Shown here: positions 58,742 through 64,000 of the stretch, piece by piece
Position numbering within the stretch: the stretch's first letter is position 1
How the letters are laid out: the number at the start of each line of letters is the position of its first letter
Source of the DNA: Cinnamomum chago
Lineage: Eukaryota; Streptophyta; Magnoliopsida; Laurales; Lauraceae
DNA: 64,000 nt
Assembly (NCBI GenBank): GCA_038049695.1
Contig: CP142455.1
Location: forward strand, 65,730,501-65,794,500
Reading direction: 5' to 3'
The notes under the pieces: model-generated
Databases searched by the model: none
Told to the model about the DNA's origin: nothing
What the model saw: only the letters and a program-made list of their open reading frames with translations
Position numbers and translations under genes: made by a program

Positions 58742-59260
58742 CACTACAACAATTTACACTTTTGCCGGCGCTAAAAAAGCGCCGGTAAAGGTCCATTAAA
58801 CGCCTGCAATGTCTATTACCAGCAATTTCTCTTGCGCCGGGAAAAGCTCGCCAGTAATAGCATTTGTCGACGAAAAAAAGGCAGCGCCGGTAAAAGTCCA
58901 TACATTGCCGGCGTTTTATTTCGCCGGGAAAAAAGTTTGATTTTTTTAAAATAAATGTTTAGACAAACTTTTCCCGGCGTTATTTTGCGCCGGGAAAAGA
59001 TTTTATTTTTTCAAAAATAAATGTTAGAAAAACTTTTGCCGGCGTTATTTTGCGCCGGGAAAAGTGGTTTCTTTTTTCAAAAATAAATTTAAAAAGACTT
59101 TCGCCAGCGTTAATTTGCGCCGGGAAAAGTGGTTTAGTTTTTCAAAAATAAATTTAGAAAAACTTTGGGCGGCGTTTTTTGAGCTAGGAAAAGATTTACA
59201 ATTTACGAAAATTATTTTTTCAAAATCTTTTTGCCAGCATCTTTTCTCGCCGGGAATATT
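58742..59260 (+). mobile_element. CACTA element left end with hairpin-forming subterminal repeats
   Basis: Begins CACTACAACAATTTACAC. Subterminal units of about 65 bp (from about 58905 to 59255, five units) each contain CTTTTGCCGGCG and CGCCGGGAAAAG around an 8-bp loop, a 10-12 bp inverted repeat. The matching right end was not found. Confidence 0.7.
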
Positions 59261-59978
59261 TTTTTTTAATATAATTTTTTTTATTTATTTGATTTTTAAA
59301 TTTCTTTTCCTGTTTGTCACATAAATAAATTGAAATTTCTAATTCCATTATCCAAGACCACATCTACTACACACCCTACATCCATTTCCATTCCAAAATC
59401 ATCAAAAAATGAAGCAAGAAAATTCATTTCACTTCATATTAATATTCAAACATCCTTGCAACATTGAAAACACTTTACCATTACCATTACAAAATTAAAA
59501 CAAATGCTAACATTCTACTCTGTACCAACATTCAAATGCCAATGAAAATTTACATATTCATATATAATAATTTCATTGTTGCACCATTCCAACACCTACA
59601 CCATTGTTTTAAAAAACTTCATGCATCCCATTTTAACATATAACAATCTGTTACTCTGCATACTTGGCCTTCATGTTGGCTACATCCTAGCTGCATGGAC
59701 TCTTTCAACAAAATTTGAGTACAGAGCTTCATGTGCCCATCACGGCTTATTACTTCCTTCCGCTCCCAACTACCCACTGCAAAGTGGTCATCTCCAAATT
59801 CTGATATAGGAAACCGTTTGCACCTAGCTTGTACCACTGCAAGAACAATTGCCATAGTTCTCAAGATTCAAGATATTTATATCCTGTGATAAAGTAAACC
59901 ACTAGAAAGAAAAAGGACAGCATATATACATCTCCATCATTATTAGACTCTGGGCAACTCTAGTTTCTCCCTTGTCAC
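59261..59978. other. Unassigned sequence, one possible exon on minus strand
   Basis: A minus-strand segment after the acceptor ttcttgcag (about 59842) is open in two frames (one ends GSGRK then stop). I recognise no domain. It could be part of the truncated CACTA or of a host gene. Confidence 0.25.
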
Positions 59979-61743
59979 TGTTGGAAACTAGGTGGGCCTT
60001 CTAAACAGGTTTCAAAAACTTTTGACCCACTTGATGCAGGGATCAATTATCTAGAAGGCAATAAACCCAATCCAGGATGTAATCCCTCAAACTCATAAAC
60101 CATGTACAGCAACATAACCTATCTAGAAGATAGAAAATAGCATCTAAACATGCAACCACGAAATCTACAACATACAAGGATGTAGATTATACCTTTGGAG
60201 CTTTGTAGTGCTCTAATGGAGAAGTTGAATTCTTTCTTTGATGATGAACATCTTCACTAATCAAACTAGAATCTCCAACACCTTTTGATCTTCCATGCTA
60301 TGACCCATATCAGATTCTCTTTTCTCAAGAAGATGGTGGAATCTCCAAGAGAAAAACCCTAGAGGAAACTAGAAGAGAAACTAGAAGAGGGAAGTGATGT
60401 GCAACAACTTGCACAAAGAGAGGAAGAGTGATATGGGCGTGAATCCCTAGGTGGGATTAACATAAAGGACGTCCAAGCCTCCTCCCTATCTCCTTTTATA
60501 GCACTTAACCACCTCCTCTTTCTAATTGAAATAGAAGTCTTACTTCCATAACAATTAGTTGTTTACTAAATTACAATTAGAAGTCTTACTTCAAATATGA
60601 TTAGTAACTCCCTCTTTTACTAATTAAAATAGAAGTCTTACTTCCATTAATAATTAGTAACTTACTATTACCACTATTAGAAGTCTCACTTCAAATAGAA
60701 ATAGTAACTTTCTATTTCCTTTTAGAGTTCGACTATAATTAGTATCTTTCTAATATCTTGGGCTAGCGTGGGGACCACTAGGGATTCCTTAGAAAGCTGG
60801 CTCCAACTGGGACACGTGACCCCACATCTCATGTGCAATCCGGGCCCACAGTTAATTGCAAATAACTCCACTATATAAATGCAATTGCACTCCAGTCTTA
60901 GGAATAAATTATAATGAAGACCCTAAACTTCCACATTACCACAAGTAGGCCCCTCCATCTATATTCATGGATCAATTGGTCCTGTCTACCAAACTAGATC
61001 CATATCTTATTATCCTTGAGCCCCAATTAATTATAATGATCATTTGGTACCGATCCAATTAACTCTTAATTGAAATGGGTGCGCACTTACCAATGATAAA
61101 TCCATTAATTGGCACAAGGGGATATTAAAGATAGATTCCATCTTGACCATTGAATGTTCCCACAGCTCTACTACCATGTACCCAAGTCACCGAGGTGTTG
61201 ACCTACCATTGGCCTCACTCATTGGTGACTCAAAGCAAATGCATAGATAGAAACTTGAGTTCATTAATGTCTTAGGATTATGAGCCTATTGATAGGGAAT
61301 TATGAGAGCAAACCTTAAAGTAAAGACAGTGTATATAAGGTGCTTCTCATGGTCCTTCAATACATTCAATGTACCAGCACCATGATCCAGAATCTTACAT
61401 TCCGATGATCGAGACAAATCACACTATCTTATAGTGATCAAAGTGCTGCAACCTTGCCAGATGAGATGCCCAATCTCATCACTGGTTGTGAAGATATTTA
61501 AGTATAAGATTTTCAATACATATCTCATGTATGTGGATCTCATCCATACACATGTATTACATCTAGTATACTTGTGGACTCCGGTTCCTCTCATGAACCA
61601 TTATGTCATTCGTATTAGTTATGTGCAAACAAGTAATAAAGCACCATTCATCTCATGAAAGGAAAGCAATAATATATATTGATAAATAATGAAATTAATC
61701 AATTTATTCATCATACACTGGTATTGAGACCATAAAACTAACA
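59979..61743 (-). mobile_element. Copia family D solo LTR, minus strand (1765 bp)
   Basis: Reads TGTTAG to CCAACA on the minus strand. Perfect 5-bp duplication GTCAC at 59974-59978 and 61744-61748. No internal region. It carries four GAAGT-N3-ACTTC dyads upstream of its TATA box. Confidence 0.9.
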
Positions 61744-62593
61744 GTCACAAATCATTCAAGTGAGGTTCCAAAGAAGCAAATTAAGTGTTCCTCAATTTAG
61801 AAGTGAGCCTTTTAATTTCCAATTTCCAACTTGGGAAAGAAATGGGTCTATGGTATAAAAATAAATCTAAGCTGGTCGGTCATTGTCATTAGATTGAACC
61901 CATATAAAATAAAGCAAATAAATTTTGCGCTGTAGAACTTTACCAGCTAAAACATGGAAACTAACTGCTTTCTGAGCAGATTACACACTTTTCATCATGG
62001 CCAAAAGACCAAAAAAAAAAAAAAAACATATAGAGGCACTAAATGAGTGCTCTTTGGGTCAAACTAATTGCTTTCCCATCCACCTGAGCATGGGAGAGGA
62101 AGTTTTAAACCCTCAACAAAAGGAAACTGATCAGTTTTCTGCAACCCACTTTTTCAGATTGGAAGATAGTATACATACACTCTTCACCAAGCATAAAGAA
62201 TACAAGGGGCAGAAAATTATATCTGCTCTGGTATAGGACCCCAAAATTCCTCACGTTGGCAAATATTTATCAACGTACACAATTGGACTTCAATAATCCA
62301 AATGAGAGATCAAAACAACATAAAGAGGAAAAGAAACAAAGAAGTCGTGCTTTTTCAAGAGCGTAGAACCATCAAAATCAGGCATCCCTCCAGAGAGCTG
62401 GACTCCTCTTTCTCCCACCTGGATTAACAACAGATGTAAGATTTGTTTATGTAGATGATTGGAGACATAAAAGCTAAGTCGGTAAAATGGGATAAAAAAT
62501 ACCCCCTTGCTCTCTGGCTTCATTTTAACAACAAACCATCTGGACTGATCATCTTTACTAGTTGTTTCCACATGGCTGCAACAATCTTGTGCC

Positions 62594-62598
<5 letters not shown>
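61744..62598. other. Possible host intron; short ABC-transporter-like peptide on minus strand
   Basis: On the minus strand after an acceptor-like ttaatccag at about 62421 a frame reads VGERGVQLSGG, identical to the residues around the ABC-transporter signature, but the next residues (MPDFDGS) do not continue the family. It may be an exon scrap or coincidence. The rest has no gene. Confidence 0.25.

Positions 62599-62671
<73 letters not shown>
62599..62671 (+). repeat. (CT)n microsatellite, about 73 bp
   Basis: Uninterrupted CT dinucleotides. Long open frames here are only poly-Leu-Ser or poly-Arg-Glu. Confidence 0.95.
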
Positions 62672-62676
<5 letters not shown>

Positions 62677-63006
62677 TGTAGTTATGATTTCCTCCTCTTT
62701 CTTTGATATTTCCTTCTTGTTAAGTGGTCTCTTGTGCACCTGCATTCAGGTCATGATAATGATTAATGCACTTTATCTAAAAGAATAGATGAAACAGTAT
62801 GTTTCTCATACAGGACAGGAACCTTCATGGATTAGTAAATAGAAAAGCATTGCTAAATAGGATGTTCTCTTCAGTAGAACACATTCGCAATTATTACTTA
62901 AACAATTTGTGTTCGGTTCTGCATTAAGAAACCTGCTTTCAGCAGATTAAACCCAATAATGCGAAAAATGAACACTCTAAGGATATTCACTGCTAGTCAG
63001 ACTTAC

Positions 63007-63188
63007 TGCAACCATGAGAATTTGTCAACATCCATATAAACCATGGAAAACCAAGTTCGCATCATTTCTTTTCTCCAGTACAAAAAGCTGCAATTTGTAA
63101 TCCCCTCAACTATGCTCTCAAAATCAGCAATAACATCTGCCTTCAATATCAGCTTTTCAATCCTCAAATAATCAATATTCAGATGACC
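63007..63188 (-). CDS. Candidate exon of a host gene
   Basis: Acceptor gaacag before 63188 and donor GTAAGTC after 63007 bracket 182 bp open in the frame GHLNIDYLRIEKLILKAD and onward to FSMVYMDVDKFSW. Composition (Leu/Ile/Asp-rich, with TNCSFLYWRK) looks like genuine protein and not repeat-derived sequence. I do not recognise the family. A neighbour exon lies upstream at 63497-63408. Confidence 0.4.
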
Positions 63189-63407
63189 CTGTTCCACAGG
63201 AACAATAGAAAGGATCCTTAAAATGAATTACAAAGAAAATAATTAATCAGCATAGAATAGTAAAATACGTGCAGAGGTTTCCCAATACACAAACACATGC
63301 TTGCTTGCTTTCCAACACACAACAACTGCTTATAGTATACCAATATCTAGTTTTTCACTCACTGTTATTAGTGCTTCTAACATCTACTTGTCTAGAGATC
63401 AACTTAC

Positions 63408-63497
63408 AATACTTTCGACAGCATCCATAGTAATGGAAAGAATAAGCAGCCTCTTACTGCCACCCCCTCCTTTAAGCATTTGCAGTGATAGTAAAAC
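63408..63497 (-). CDS. Candidate upstream exon of the same host gene
   Basis: Acceptor TTTTGTAG and donor GTAAGTT flank exactly 90 bp open as VLLSLQMLKGGGGSKRLLIL followed by SITMDAVESI. It joins the 63188 exon in phase 0. No family recognised. Confidence 0.4.
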
Positions 63498-64000
63498 CTA
63501 CAAAAGGAAAAAAAATTTGGATAATTGTATGTAAACATTATAATAGTGTTCAATAATTCATTTCATCTTTTAACTAACAGACCCAACCACTCAACAGGCA
63601 GTATGACCAGTCAGTCAAGTAAGCCTGTTGCCCCTCACTTTCAACTGCAGAGGAGAAAATATAAATTTAACTTAAATTAATAAGTGTAAGCCATGCTTCT
63701 TTTTCCCGCTTTTGGGAAATGAAAACAGGTAAGTCATGCAAAAGAGAATTTCTATTTGCACCCACCCACTTTACTGAGCCAACCCACATTTTAATTTTTT
63801 TTTTAATTCCAAGAATGCCCATCTGTGAATTTCCCTAATTACCCTTGCCTTCATGTTCCTCTTCTCTTCAAGCCCTCTGCTTCTTCCTGAGTCCATTTTT
63901 CCTTCATCTTCCTCCTCTCTTCAGGTTTTCATCTTTACTTCTTTTGTACGTATTTCCCTTTAACAGCATATACTTCTTCTTCTACTCCTTCTCATCATTA
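63498..64000. other. No gene seen
   Basis: AT-rich; a possible short minus-strand exon after tctcctctgcag near 63645 is too short to assess. T/C-rich to the window end. Confidence 0.3.

Noticed and set aside
62390..62425. ABC transporter gene
   Set aside because: Only an 11-residue match to the signature region; no Walker A/B or flanking helices found nearby.
62290..62745. ORF with long Arg-Glu run
   Set aside because: Produced by the CT microsatellite read on the minus strand.

Overview
This is plant (angiosperm-type) nuclear DNA and it is almost entirely transposable elements. Plant-specific families are everywhere: a Tat-lineage Ty3 retrotransposon with two RNase H domains, Ty1/copia, CACTA/En-Spm, a Cassandra-type 5S-carrying TRIM, Tourist-like MITEs and an L1-type LINE. 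I cannot name the species. No intact protein-coding gene was found; the only candidate host-gene sequence is a pair of exons near the right edge (63.0-63.5 kb, minus strand).

Layout. (1) 1-24925: the body and 3' LTR of one large Tat-lineage Ty3 element on the plus strand; its 5' LTR lies left of the window. Order: leader, gag, protease, G-patch-like segment, RT, RNase H, second (archaeal-type) RNase H, integrase, a 3' region with two hairpin-like tandem arrays, an antisense intron-containing gene, polypurine tract, 2405-bp LTR. Two foreign solo LTRs with perfect 5-bp target duplications interrupt it (1312-4452 and 8389-10602). (2) 24926-27350: a decayed Del/Tekay-like LTR. (3) About 27.36-47.45 kb: a CACTA transposon whose TNP1-like gene (minus strand) is split in two. 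The split is filled by a Ty1/copia array, internal-LTR-internal-LTR (29126-46699), which itself received a Tourist MITE, a second copy of solo LTR family B and a 4.3-kb LINE. (4) 49638-52099: a non-autonomous CACTA with a perfect 3-bp target duplication, carrying a three-LTR Cassandra array with three 5S rRNA-like segments; a MITE abuts it. (5) 52.4-58 kb: AT-rich non-coding repeat-like DNA with one possible tRNA-derived SINE. (6) 57947-61743: a copia LTR fragment cut by another CACTA end, then a complete minus-strand copia solo LTR with a perfect target duplication. (7) 61.7-64 kb: possible host-gene intron/exon DNA and a long CT microsatellite.

Most interesting signals: a nine-unit array of 30-nt stem-loops (15641-16052) whose stem bases co-vary between units, including G-U pairs that favour an RNA structure on the sense strand; the antisense gene with three phase-1 introns inside a retrotransposon; short palindromes clustered upstream of the TATA box in several unrelated LTR families; and two copia copies sharing the same nonsense codons. 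The retroelement genes all contain stops or frameshifts and are described as broken copies; nothing is reconstructed here.
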